From NCBI GenBank assembly GCA_963383645.1, contig OY726572.1, positions 22,693,792 through 22,757,791 on the forward strand: a DNA stretch of 64,000 nt, read 5' to 3'. Positions 47,033 to 56,600 of this stretch are shown here, one piece after another (position 1 is the stretch's first letter; the number at the start of each line of letters is the position of its first letter). Under the pieces are notes generated by a model. It did not search any database and was not told where the DNA came from. It saw only the letters and a list, made by a program, of their open reading frames with translations. A program made the position numbers and the translations under genes. This DNA is from Muscardinus avellanarius (Eukaryota; Chordata; Mammalia; Rodentia; Gliridae).

Positions 47033-47165
47033 AGCCAGTGTGGTGGCGCACGCTTGTAATCCCAGCACTTGGGAGGCTGAGACAAGGAGGATCGCAGGTT
47101 TGCAGTCAGCCTCAGCTACTTAGTGAGGCTCTCCACAACTTAGTGAGATCTTGTTTAAAAAAATA
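47033..47165 (+). mobile_element. B1 half of the SINE split by the composite retroposon
   Basis: GCCAGTGTGGTGGCGCACGC ... TTGTTTAAAAAAATAAGG. Its ID half resumes at 49484-49540 (AAATAGGGTTGGGGTGTAGC ... GTTCAATCCTCAG), followed by an (AC)n at 49543-49581. Confidence 0.85.
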
Positions 47166-47168
47166 AGG

Positions 47169-47700
47169 AATATGCGGGACACGCTGAACCCCCAGAAGGA
47201 CTAGAGGCCTGGGCGGCAAGGCCCTAGGCACCGGGTGGGGGTCACAGGGAACATGCCGGACCCCCGGAAGAACTGGGGCTTGGGCTGCAAGACCCTGGGC
47301 CCCGGGCGGGGGTCGTGCGGGGCACACAGGACTCCCCACAGGTCTGGAGGCCCGGGCAGCAAGGGCCTGGGCCCTGGGTGGGGGTAGCACGGGGCACGCC
47401 GGACCCCCGGCAGCACGGGTTGCTTGGCCCTGGCCCTGGGTGGGGGTTGAGTGGGGCACGCCCGCCCCCCGGAAGGTCAGGAGGCCCTGGGTCCTGGGTA
47501 GGGGGCGCGCGGGGCAAGCCAGCCCACTGGAAGGACCATGGCCTGGGTTGCAAGGCCCTGGGTCCCGGGTGGGGGGCACGTGTGGCCTGGCGGCCCCCTG
47601 GAAGGTTCTGAGCCTCGGGCCCGGAGGGTCTGGTGCCTCTGGCGGGGGGCGGGTGGCCCGGCCTATCCCCAGGATGGCATGGTACGGGGCAGGAGGCCAA
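47169..47700 (+). repeat. Minisatellite 1: about seven ~60-80-bp GC-rich units
   Basis: Successive units share a GACCCCCGGAAG start, a TTGGGCTGCAAGGCCCTGGG middle and a GGGTGGGGGTC-CGCGGGGCACGCC end. Units start near 47172, 47252, 47324, 47396, 47457, 47515 and 47585. The G-rich strand has runs of three to five G in every unit. Confidence 0.8.
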
Positions 47701-47979
47701 ACCCAAGTTCCAGGAGGCCCAGTACCAAACAAGAGGCCAAGCTGTGGGTACAGAGGAACTAGCACTGCTGTGCTGCACCAGGCTGTGGTGTGCTTAGAAC
47801 AGCAGATTCTGCTCTGCCTGGTGAGGCTGTTGGACTTCGCTCCTGGAAGGGAGGAAAGAAAAAAAATTCATTGCTACCGAGTGCCTGATCCCACAATCTC
47901 CTCAAACAACACATACTGTCTTTTCTTACTTAAAAAAGAAAAAGGAAAAGACAAAAGAAAAGAAAAATATTGGAGAGGA

Positions 47980-48480
47980 GTCAAAATGGCTGCGGTGGCA
48001 GGCAGGATACTGGAGATGCAGACAAAACATACCCAACTGAACTGGAACTTTTAGAAAAATTCCCCGCGAAGGAGTACTGCTTCTTCTTCACATCCTTACG
48101 AATCCTGGACATCACCTGTAAGAAGAGAGTTCAGTGGAGACCTTGGAGGAAGGCAGTGTTGGCAGCAGTTGCTGTGATGGCGGTGGAGGCTTGTATTTGG
48201 GAGAGGCAGAAATTTGATCCTACCAACCTTATCTTCTGGAGAAATTACCCCAAAGGTCCTACCGTTGCATATGCTTAAGAACACAGGTCAGCACGCAGTG
48301 TGGGGAAAAAAGCGTGGGAAAGATTTGAAATGGTGGAGGCAGTGGTAATGGCAGTGGCCAGTACTCAGGGGAGGCAGAGATCTGATATCATACACCTGGA
48401 ACTTTTGAAGAAATAACCCCAGAGGCAGAATGCTACCACCACGCACCCTTGGGAACGTGGGACAACCTGCTGGGTGAAGA
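47980..48480 (+). repeat. Three diverged tandem blocks of ~175 bp
   Basis: Each block has an ATGGCGGC/ATGGTGGAGGC-type start (near 47987, 48177, 48330), then a GAACTTTTGAAGAAAT-like stretch (48043, 48237, 48390) and a TTAAGAACAC/TTGGGAACGT end. They resemble monomers of an L1 5' UTR, but this is inference. Confidence 0.6.
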
Positions 48481-48905
48481 GGGTGCTCAGATTGGAGCCT
48501 GCGGAGGGGTTAGGCTGGTGCCAGGGTCAGCGAGGTCAGGATCAGCCTGCCATGAGGCAAGGTGGGTGCTGGGCGCTCCGAGGCTGGGATCGGAGCCTGC
48601 CGAGGGGTTAGGCTGGTGCTGGGGCTAGTGTGGCCGATTTCAGAGCCTGCCATGAGGCAAGGCCCGTGCTGGGCCCAGCAAGGCTGGGATCGGAGCCTGA
48701 CATGAGGCAAGGCCGGTGCTGGGGCCTCCGAGCCTGGGATCGGAGCCAGCGGAGAGGTTAGGCTGGTGCGGGGGCTAGCAAGGCCAGGATTGGGGCCTAC
48801 CATGAGGCAAGGCTGGAGCTGGAGCCAGCAGGGTCGGGATCAGAGTCCTCCGGGTGGCCAGGCTACTACTGGAGCCATCAAGAGTGGGATTGGAACTTGC
48901 AATGT
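48480..48905 (+). repeat. Minisatellite 2: about nine ~50-bp units of two alternating types
   Basis: Units begin GGGATCGGAGCC. One type continues GAGGGGTTAGGCTGGTGC (near 48502, 48608, 48755), the other CATGAGGCAAGGC (48550, 48651, 48703, 48802). The mixture suggests a two-unit higher-order repeat. Confidence 0.75.
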
Positions 48906-48947
48906 GGCAAGCACAGAGAAATATAAAAAAATTAAAACCAGATGTTA

Positions 48948-49130
48948 GCCGGGTGTGGTGGTGCACGCTTGTAATCCCTGCGCTTGGGAGGTGGAGACAG
49001 GAGGATCACGCAGGTTTGAAGCCAGCCGCTCTGGCGTAAGAGACCCTGTTTCAAAAATATAAAATAGGTCTGGGAGTGTAGCCTGGAGGTAGAAGGGCTT
49101 CCAGGAACCCCAGTACCACCAAAAAATAAA
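48948..49130 (+). mobile_element. Type-2 B1-dID SINE nested in the composite element
   Basis: AAAACCAGATGTTA before and AAAACCATATGCTTA after form a diverged target duplication. Confidence 0.88.
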
Positions 49131-49311
49131 AATAAAACCATATGCTTACCCTGATTAGCAAAAACTAGGAGGAAAGGGGTAACAGGAGGTCAGGTTGTGG
49201 GAAGGGCTCTATAGAGAAGCAATTAAGGTGACCAATCAGATGGGATGGGATGGGGGAGGCTGGAACCTCTTTAAAACTCAGGAGCTACAGTAAACAAATG
49301 TATCAAAGATA

Positions 49312-49336
49312 ATCACCTTATCTTTGATAAGGTGAT
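49312..49336. repeat. Perfect hairpin, 11-bp stem
   Basis: ATCACCTTATC (49312-49322), loop TTT, GATAAGGTGAT (49326-49336). An overlapping inverted repeat uses TATCAAAGATAA from about 49301 with TTATCTTTGATA. It lies just ahead of the L1-type 3' UTR of the composite element. Confidence 0.85.
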
Positions 49337-49537
49337 CGAGGGAGGGGGAGGGAATGGGATGGAGATTAGATGAGGGCTAATTGGATGATGTGTGCTTGTA
49401 TATCCTCTCAAGTCTTGTATTCCAATGTGATGTAGGACTACAATGCGCAAATAAAAAAATAAAAATAAATGAAAATAATAATAAAAAATAGGGTTGGGGT
49501 GTAGCTTGGAGGAAGAATGCCCCTCGGTTCAATCCTC

Positions 49538-49594
<57 letters not shown>

Positions 49595-49600
49595 AAAACG

Positions 49601-49675
49601 TAAATTTTTACTAAAGCTAAAAATTTTACCTTTACTAAAGGTAAAAAGTTTTACCTTTAGTAAAAATTTTTAAAT
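49601..49675. repeat. AT-rich nested palindromes
   Basis: TTTACCTTTA-C-TAAAGGTAAA (49625-49645) is a perfect palindrome with a one-base centre. Around it, AAATTTTTACTAAAG-TAAAA (from 49602) pairs with TTTTACCTTTAGTAAAAATTT (to about 49670). The block follows the (AC)n tail of the split SINE. Confidence 0.85.
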
Positions 49676-49964
49676 GACTGGTCAAAAGCCAGCGGGGACA
49701 AGGCTCTTGTGTTTGCCATCTCTCTGCTTTCTTTTCTCTCCTTTGGCCACCCATTCAGCAAGGCCCCTCAATACAGCCCCCATCCAGGTACTTGGTACAG
49801 TAGTGGCTGCTAGGCATCCCACAACTAACATTTCTGCTCAGATTATGTCATCCTTCAGACTCTTCTAGAATGCCCTTTGCCTTCTGTGTGCTGTGTCCTG
49901 GATCCCCAACAACAACTTACAGACATTGCCTTCCTGAGGGTTTCTGCCCCTTTGCTAAGAAATT

Positions 49965-50162
49965 GATTTTTTTTTTTTTTTTGGTGGTACTGGGGTTCCT
50001 GGAAGCCCTTCTACCTCTGGGCTACACTCCCAGACCTATTTTTATATTCTTATTTGGAAACAGGGTCTCTTAAGCCAGCGAGGCTGGCTTTAAACCTGCG
50101 CGATCCTCATGTCTATGCCTCCCAAGCGCGGGGATTACAAGCGTGCACCACCACGCCCGGCT
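49965..50162 (-). mobile_element. Type-2 B1-dID SINE
   Basis: T-run, GGTGGTACTGGGGTTCCTGG ... CACCACGCCCGGC, CpG-rich. Confidence 0.92.
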
Positions 50163-50425
50163 TGATCTACTGTTCTTGCCCCCTCTTGGATAACATATGT
50201 TTGCATGTCTACCTGGGGGTTTTGCGCTATAGGTTGCATCAATGGAAGCACAGTGTCCCAAACTGATAGCTGGAGGAATGGAATCTGGGCTTTTTTTTAA
50301 TTTTTTTATTGGTGCATTGTATCCATACATCATAATAGATGGTGTAAAAATCTTATGTAGAGATACATGGACACATCACCCAGTTAGCCCCTACCCAATC
50401 CCCACCCATCCCCTCCTCATCCCTT

Positions 50426-50690
50426 TTTTTAATGTAGCTTTATTTTTTAATATAGCAATTTATCCAAAATTAACAATGATTATCTCACATAACAGATTCA
50501 TTTGTCTGATATCAAACTTTTGATCACTTAAGAGATAATATTTCAATATTACATTCTTGTTTTCTTTCTTACCAGAGGATTTTTTTTAAGGTGAAACCAT
50601 CATACTTTATTTCAGGAAAAAATCTATCCTAACATGAAATATGAACTCTAAACAATCTCAAAAAAGAACACAGCTAAAAGATGTACATTT
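50426..50690. other. AT-rich segment inside the rearranged L1
   Basis: No family recognised between the L1 3' UTR piece and the older L1 fragment. It could be diverged L1 3' UTR or captured DNA. Confidence 0.4.
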
Positions 50691-51285
50691 TCTGATTTCA
50701 AACCTTATAAAGCTACAATAATAAAAATAGTGTAGTATTGCTATAAAGGCAGACATATAAACCAGTGAAGTAAAATAAAAAGCCTAGAAATAAATTCTTC
50801 TATACATGGTCAAGTTATTTTTGACAAGGTTTCCAAGAACATTTGGTTAAGGAAATAATTTTTTTCACTAAATATTGTTGAAAAAGAATACATGAAAAAG
50901 AATAAAATTGGACCCGTACCTAACACTATATACAAATATTAACTCAAAATAAAAAGACCTAAATGTAAATCTTAAGACTATAAACTTTTAGAAGAAACCT
51001 GGGTCATAAAATTTCACAACATTGAAATTGGCAGTGATTTCTTGGATATGATTTCAAAGGCACAGGCAAAAAAAGAATAAACTTCAAAAAAATTACATCC
51101 AAAGACAATGTAAACAGAATTAAAAGTTACTGATAGAATGGGATAAAATATTTCCAAATGCTATTTCTGAAGGTATATTAATATTCCAAATAGAAATCCA
51201 GAAAATTAGCAACAATAAAAGCAAAACAATACAATTTAAAAATAGTTAAAAGACTAAAATAATGAATCTCCAAAGATTTTTATAT
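50690..51285 (+). mobile_element. Older LINE-1 ORF2 3' fragment (sense), inside the younger L1
   Basis: By-eye match to the L1 ORF2 C-terminal region, e.g. AAGCTACAATAATAAAAATAGT, AATTGGACCCGTACCTAACA, GACCTAAATGTAAATCTTAAGACTATAAA-type text and GGGATAAAATATTTCCAAA. It is much more diverged than the flanking L1 and is full of stops. Its 3' edge abuts the end of ORF1 of the antisense L1. Confidence 0.65.
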
Positions 51286-51295
51286 TCTATTTTGC

Positions 51296-52210
51296 TTAGT
51301 TGTCTGCTGGATGGAAAATCTTGTTTCTCTGGTTCTGGTGTGTATTACTTATTTCTTCTTTGTAGTTAATCTCTGAATATTTTCCTAGCGCTGGTTTTGA
51401 AGGCATAAATTCCTTCAGTTTCTGTTTGTTATGGAAGCTTCTTATTTCCCCAACTAATTTGATAGATAGTTTTGTTGGGTAGAAAATTTTTAGCTGGAAG
51501 TTGTTTTCTTTCAGAGTTTGGAATATGTTACTATAAGCCATTCTGGCTTTCATGACTTGGTTTGGGAAGTCTGGAGGGATTCTAATTGGTTTGCCTCTGA
51601 ATGTCACTTGGGCCTTTGTTTTTTTTTGCCTTTAAGATTCTCTGCTCAGCTTCTACGTTGGTCATTTTGACAATTATGTGGTGTGGGGAACCTCTTCTCT
51701 GATCCTGTCTAAAGGGAGTTCTATAAGTTTCCTGGACCCGTGTATCGACTTCTTGCTCTATGTTTGGAAAATATTCTGCTATTATTTCTTTGAAGAGATT
51801 ATTGATCCCTTTAGATTCACCTTCTTTTCCTTCCTGTATTCTGATTATTCTTAGGTTAGTTCTCTTAAAATGGGCCCATAATTATTCAATGTCAGATTCC
51901 TGCTGTCTTGATTTTTTTTCTAAGTTATAAATTATGTGTTCATTTTTGGAGTGATCATCATCTAGGAGCAAGATTCTATTCTCCATGTGGTCTAATTGCT
52001 TATAGTTTGAATTGATGCCTTTATCTCAATGATTGCATCCTTTATTTCTTTTAGACTCTCTCTAAATTCTTTTCCATGTCCTGTATTATTTCTACAGTTA
52101 TATTCCTGATTTGATCATCTGGAGATCTCTGAATTTCTGTGTTATCAGGTTCTGATAATATGGGGTTGTGGGTGTTCATTGCTCTATTGTTGTTCCTCTT
52201 ACCCATGATT
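51296..52210 (-). pseudogene. LINE-1 ORF1 remnant
   Basis: The C-terminal 103 codons are open (51296-51607) and match the conserved L1 ORF1 protein C-terminal domain, e.g. GKPIRIPPDF, LKENNFQ, YPTKLS and HNKQKLKEF. The N-terminal part, from an ATGGGTAAGAGG start near 52207, is recognisable but interrupted by frame breaks. ORF1 normally encodes an RNA-binding chaperone of about 350 residues. Confidence 0.75.
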
Positions 52211-53162
52211 TCAGAAGTTTGTGCCTTCCCTGGGTGACTACGACTTCACTTAGGGTGTTCTGGATCTTGAGTCTGTGGTAATCTCAGCCACTACTACTCC
52301 CTTACTGGGTTGTATCACAAAGTCTCAGACCCAGGGAATTAAATAAGGCTGCACGAGACTGTGGGAATGCCGGGCTGGGCATTTTCCCATGGGGAGCTGT
52401 GACTAGGGTGTGGTATCTCTGCCACCGCTACTCCTTCGCTGGGTTGGACTGCAAAATCTCAGACCCAGGGAGATTATTAAAGCTGCACAAGTCCCTGGGA
52501 GTGCAGTACTGGGATTTCTCCTTTAGGGGCTGCAGTTTTCACTTATGGTTACTGTGTGTGCTGATCTGGAGCTGTCGAGGGCACGGTAAACTTGCCATCA
52601 CTGCTGGCAATATGGCGCTGCTACCACACCCTTGGTCGTGAGGCTATCGTATTTCTTTTCTGATTTTGAGCTCTGTTCTGAGTCCCTGGTAGGCGTGATG
52701 AGCTTGGCCACTGGGTGTTTTAGACGTTCTTTGCGCTGAAAGAACAGCTGAATTACATCCGAATGAACCGCAGCTGCTCACTTTAGCTCCTTGTTTACCT
52801 TTCCTCTCCGGAGACTGGTGATGTGAGGCAAGATGGCGATGGTGCAGCTCCACTGTTGCAGTGCGGGTTGGTGTCTTTTCTGTTCTCTGGTTATACTTCT
52901 TGTCTTCTTTTTCTCTGTTCCATGTGTTTACATTTTTTATTTCTCTGCTGATTGTGTTTTCTGGCTATGAAAAGCGCTGATTTTGTGGCAATAGAGATCA
53001 AGTGTTAGCAGGACTCATAAAAACTGCTTTTCTTGGTTGCCATCTTCCCACAAGTCCCCGAATCTGGGCTTTTCTAATAAAAAGGTCACTATTGGGATGG
53101 ACATATTGATAGCATAAAAGTCAAATATAGGTGGGAGCTAATTCCAGCTTAGAAAAACTTAA

Positions 53163-53163
<1 letters not shown>

Positions 53164-53206
<43 letters not shown>
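53164..53206 (+). repeat. (TTA)n microsatellite abutting PLB1 exon 2
   Basis: About 14 TTA units running directly into TATAG|GAGTC, the exon 2 acceptor. Confidence 0.95.
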
Positions 53207-53207
<1 letters not shown>

Positions 53208-53208
53208 G

Positions 53209-53267
53209 GAGTCACCCAAGTCCATAGTTCTCTTGGAAAGAACACGGAAGCACAGCGATGGCCAGAG
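53209..53267 (+). CDS. PLB1: PLB1 coding exon 2
   Basis: A 59-nt exon. With the last base of exon 1 it reads G-VTQVHSSLGKNTEAQRWPE, aligning with the mature N-terminus of human PLB1 (which has IHTS and QLWPE at matching positions). It begins just after signal-peptide cleavage and is expected to be extracellular, before the first phospholipase-like repeat. The donor is GAG|GTAAGT at 53268 and the exon ends in phase 0, in frame with exon 3. The 3' splice site is odd: the acceptor AG is the end of a (TTA)n microsatellite, so there is no ordinary pyrimidine tract. The exon is confirmed by the phase match and protein similarity, not by its acceptor strength. Confidence 0.85.
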
Positions 53268-54029
53268 GTAAGTGTTCTTCCTGGGGGGATGTGGGGGAGA
53301 TATGGGTTCCCTCCACTGGCCAAATCCAAATCTTGAACCAGTTGATGGAGACTGTTACCCCCACTTGAGGCCTTAAGGGGATGGGCTAGATGAGCTGCTT
53401 TTACAGGACAGCTGGGCTGCCTGGCAGAGCACAACCGTATCTCCTGGAATTTGGGGTTCACCATCCCTGCAGCCTGAGTGTGTTGTTCCCAGAAGTGTCC
53501 AGAAAGTGTTATAAATGGTTTTGTTATCTCTGTGACCTTGAAGTAGATGTTGAGAGTTATCTGAAGGCATCTGGGTGAAGTCTTTCCAGGATGTCCACAA
53601 GATAAGGGATGAGAGTAAATGCTGTATCTCTTGCTGTAATCAGGAACTCAAGAGAAATTAACTTGTGTATTTTTGTGGTCATGAGATGTGGCCAAGCACT
53701 CCATTTACTGCACATTTTTTCCCTGTTGGAGCGTTTCCCCTTCCACTTTTAATTTTTGACAAGATATAGAATCTCCTTTCCTAAAGCCTTCCATGGCATT
53801 TCCCAAAGCAGTAGCTGCTCTAGATTCTCCCCAGCAGCACCTGAAGAGGCGCCAGTGGTCTTGAGGACCAGAGGACTGGTCACTGCATCCCTTCTCTGCT
53901 CTCAGCATCCCTTCTGGGCTCAGGACATTCCAGTTTTCTGGGAGCATGAGTCTCCCAGTTTTAAGTTTACACAGTTTTCAGCAGCAAACAATGCTTCATG
54001 TACATGATTTTGTGTAAATCATCAAAATA

Positions 54030-54215
54030 AGCCAGATGTGGTGGCGCTCGCTTGTAATCCCAGCATTTGGGAGGCTGAGACAGGAGGATCACGGTTCGAG
54101 GACAGCCTCAGCTACTACTTAGTGAGACCCTGTTTCAAAATAAATAAAAAAATAGGGCTGGGGGTGTAGCTCGGAGGTAGAATGCCCCTGAGTTCCATCC
54201 TCCTTACTGCAAAAA
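54030..54215 (+). mobile_element. B1-dID SINE in PLB1 intron 2
   Basis: AGCCAGATGTGGTGGCGCTCG ... GAGTTCCATCCTCCTTACTGC. Confidence 0.9.
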
Positions 54216-54269
54216 AAATTAAAAAATAAAAGTAAAAGAGGGAGTGTAGATAGTACAAAATAACAGAAT

Positions 54270-54500
54270 TTTTAAATTTTTAGTCTGAGTGCACTGGATA
54301 CATAAAAGTTAACATTTCAACTGTAAGTGTACAGTTCTGTGATATTAACTACATTCACATTCTTGTGCAACCATCACCACTGCCCATGTCTAGAACTTTT
54401 TCATCATCCCAAGATTTAAATTTTATTCTCTTTCATCTTCTGCTCTCCCTGTCCACACCACTGTTGTAAACATCCTTACCTGCTATCTGCTAAAGATCAT
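54270..54500 (-). mobile_element. L1M 3'-UTR fragment
   Basis: GTGTACAGTTCTGTGATATTAACTACATTCACATTCTTGTGCAACCATCACCACT is the typical L1M antisense text (no run quoted here is intact consensus). It lies in PLB1 intron 2, ending about 165 bases before exon 3. Confidence 0.65.
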
Positions 54501-54664
54501 TGTCAATAAACACTGTACCCTTTGGCCAGGAGAGTTGGGTGGAGGAGACCATGACTATGGACAATTGATGCTTCTGGATTTTGAGCCCAGATAGAACAAG
54601 TGCCCAGTCAGAACCTGCAATACTTTCATACACGACAGCTGATGTTTCTGATGTTTGTTTTCAG

Positions 54665-54731
54665 ACCCTGAAGAATTTCTCATTTTTGTGCAACCCAAAG
54701 AAGTTAAGATTGAATATGCCTTTTAAATCAG
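54665..54731 (+). CDS. PLB1: PLB1 coding exon 3
   Basis: A 67-nt exon reading TLKNFSFLCNPKKLRLNMPF then KS and one leftover base. Human PLB1 has the same TLKN..F.CNP.KL..NMP.KS pattern. The acceptor is TTTGTTTTCAG (54654-54664) and the donor is TCAG|GTATGTG at 54732. It enters in phase 0 and leaves in phase 1. It encodes the short linker ahead of the first phospholipase-like repeat and contributes one Cys. Read in another frame this stretch has a stop, so the phase agreement with exons 2 and 4 is strong support. Confidence 0.88.
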
Positions 54732-55897
54732 GTATGTGCCCTCTGGCCATGAGCAGGAAAGACCCAGCATCCCCTCTCCAGCGTGGCCATCAGAGGCTTG
54801 CGCCTACTCTCTTGCACCTTGTGGCTATTCAATTCTTCCTCTTCCTTACCCTCAGTCTCTCACACCACCTCTGTTCCTCCCCCCCAAGTCACTTCTAGGG
54901 AGGCAGAGAGAACAACACATCACTCTGGGGTAAACCAAATGGCCTCATGTGGCTTGTTTGAGTGCGGCGACCTCCTGGTCCTCACCTCCCCGTGGTTAGG
55001 CAGTGTCACAGGAGCGGTGAGCTGCAGCTTGGTCACTCAAGAGGCCTCCCCAGTCCTTTAATGCGGCCATTCTAGCCATTTCCCCTTATAATGGGCTACA
55101 TGGCCTAATACCTGAATATGATGGGTGCTGCTCCTGAGGTGGTCCTCTTTCTAGCTTTACCATGTGAAGTGGCTGACAGTCTACTGGCGCTGTGTGTATT
55201 TACATTGTGCTGACTTGATCAGGGTTTCCGGCCGTGCTTGTTCTTCTGCTCTTCAAAGACCTCAGGTGGAAAAAATAAATGGATGCCCTTAATAGGGAAC
55301 AGCATCTTTAGGTTTACATTTAAATACCCCATAACACAAGCAGGGAGTTGGTCAGTGGTTTCCAGGGAGAGAGTTTCTACAAAGGCTGGTGGTTCAAGTG
55401 GGTCAAGCACACTCCCGTGGGTGCCTTTTGCACACAGGCTGTTTCTAGACATTCATAGGCTTCGACTGTGAGGCTCTAGTGACCTTCAAGCTAAAGTTAA
55501 CCTCTGGCTACTCAGCTGGTTTCTATTTTAATCTGCTGCCCTCTTATTAATGATGGTCCAGAAGTGCAGAGCCATAGGGTAGAGGGAAATGAGAGGCAGA
55601 CCAAGGGCCAAACGAGAGGGGGAATTGGGCCAGGAGTGACCTTCCATAGGACACCTTCTCGGGGAGCCCAAGCCCAAGGTGTCAGCATGACCTTCAGAGG
55701 AAAGAGGGCCTCTAACCAACATGGCGCACTGAAGCTGCATGGTCTTTAGCTTTGCACACCCATACCAACAGTTTGGACCTCAGGAGCTATGCAGGCTGTG
55801 GGCTGTGGGTCCGCTCCACACAGCCCATGTGGCATTCTCAGTCGACATCGTGGGGAAGGTGGGTCTGACCTTAGCACACGGGGTCTTGTCTTCACAG

Positions 55898-55956
55898 TCC
55901 ACTCTCTGAGACCTTCTGACATTAAGCTTGTGGCAGCCATTGGCAACCTGGAGACG
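55898..55956 (+). CDS. PLB1: PLB1 coding exon 4 (start of repeat I)
   Basis: A 59-nt exon. The split Val codon is followed by HSLRPSDIKLVAAIGNLET. This is the opening of the first of PLB1's tandem GDSL-type repeats, where the family motif is V-H-x-L-x-P-x-D-I-K-x-V-A-A-L-G-D-S. In the catalytically active repeat the GDS serine is the nucleophile; here the positions read G-N-L, so the nucleophile is absent. This agrees with repeat I being a degenerate, non-catalytic copy in other mammals. The acceptor is TCTTCACAG, the donor ACG|GTGAGT at 55957, and the exon ends in phase 0. Confidence 0.93.
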
Positions 55957-56394
55957 GTGAGTATTTAAAGAAGCTTGGGGGGGAAGGAGGGACGGGAGGG
56001 AGGGGACTGTCAGCACCTCCCATCAGTCAGCTGAAGAACCTCCAAATGAGTTCCTGGTGGCTAGGCAGAATATTCCAAATGAGTTCTAGGCAGAATATCC
56101 ATCTTGGGAGAGAGCGTTATGTGGGTAAAGGAATCCTAAAATCCAGGTGGGTTCTGATATTTTTTTTCTTTAATCAAATGAATGTCTACCTTTACATCAG
56201 GGAGAGAAACTTTTGGGATTTTTTTTTTACTAATAAATGAAATACATAAATCAAGTATCACAGAGTTTTAAAACAATCTTTTAAACTTTCTATTTATAAA
56301 ATGAAAATCTCTTCCTTGCTTTTTAAGTTAAAAATACATCAATCTTTATCAATTTTAATACATTTAAGAATGTAAAATTTAAAAAATATTTTTA

Positions 56395-56600
56395 CAGTCG
56401 GGCATGGTGAAGCATGCCTATAATCCCAGTACTTGGGAGGTTGAGACAAGAGGACTACAGGTTCAAGGACAGCTTTAGCAAGTAGTGAAACTGTCTTCAC
56501 CTAGAGAGACACTGTCTCAAAGTAAAAATAAAAGAGGGCTAGGGGTTTAACTCTGAAGTAGAATACTCCTGAGTTCAATCCCCAGTATCACAAAAATTAT
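56395..56600 (+). mobile_element. B1-dID SINE in PLB1 intron 4
   Basis: CAGTCGGGCATGGTGAAGCATGCC ... GTTCAATCCCCAGTATCAC. Confidence 0.88.

Larger units (their letters stand above)
47169..49480 (+). mobile_element. SVA-like composite retroposon inserted in a B1-dID SINE linker
   Basis: It lies between the B1 half of a SINE (47033-47165) and that SINE's ID half (49484-49540), in the A-rich linker. The order is: minisatellite 1 (47169-47700), a spacer (47700-47980), three related ~175-bp blocks (47980-48480), minisatellite 2 (48480-48905), an A-rich stretch, a nested younger SINE (48948-49130), then an L1-type 3' UTR (about 49340-49465) ending in an A-rich tail. A-rich flanks (AAAAAATA..GG on both sides) fit an L1-type target duplication but cannot be delimited exactly. 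It has no ORF1 or ORF2. The alternative is an internally deleted L1 with an unusual 5' UTR. Confidence 0.6.
50281..53073 (-). mobile_element. Rearranged LINE-1 with 14-bp target duplication
   Basis: GAATCTGGGCTTTT occurs at 50281-50294 and 53060-53073. On the minus strand the insert begins GGGGACTTGTGGGAAGATGG (complement of 53040-53059), an intact L1 5' end with a YY1-like site, then a 5' UTR and an ORF1 start near 52207. ORF1 sequence runs to a stop near 51296. The L1 3' UTR and poly(A) (as poly-T) are at 50291-50425. ORF2 is missing; the interval between is an older L1 piece in the other orientation. Confidence 0.75.
27770..53208 (+). other. PLB1: PLB1 intron 1
   Basis: A 25.4-kb intron (GTAAGT donor, TTATAG acceptor) between the signal-peptide exon and exon 2. 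It is largely composed of transposon remnants, listed separately: L1M on the minus strand, ERV-like DNA, B1-dID SINEs, a composite retroposon at 47.17-49.48 kb and an L1 copy at 50.28-53.07 kb. The L1 ends only about 135 bases before exon 2. I found no other conserved exon-like open frame inside it. Confidence 0.8.

Noticed and set aside
47112..47778. Pro/Gly-rich frames of 178-217 codons over minisatellite 1
   Set aside because: Opened by GC-rich tandem units on both strands; also fused to SINE sequence. Not a collagen-like gene.
48510..48803. 97-codon minus strand frame
   Set aside because: Product of minisatellite 2 units.
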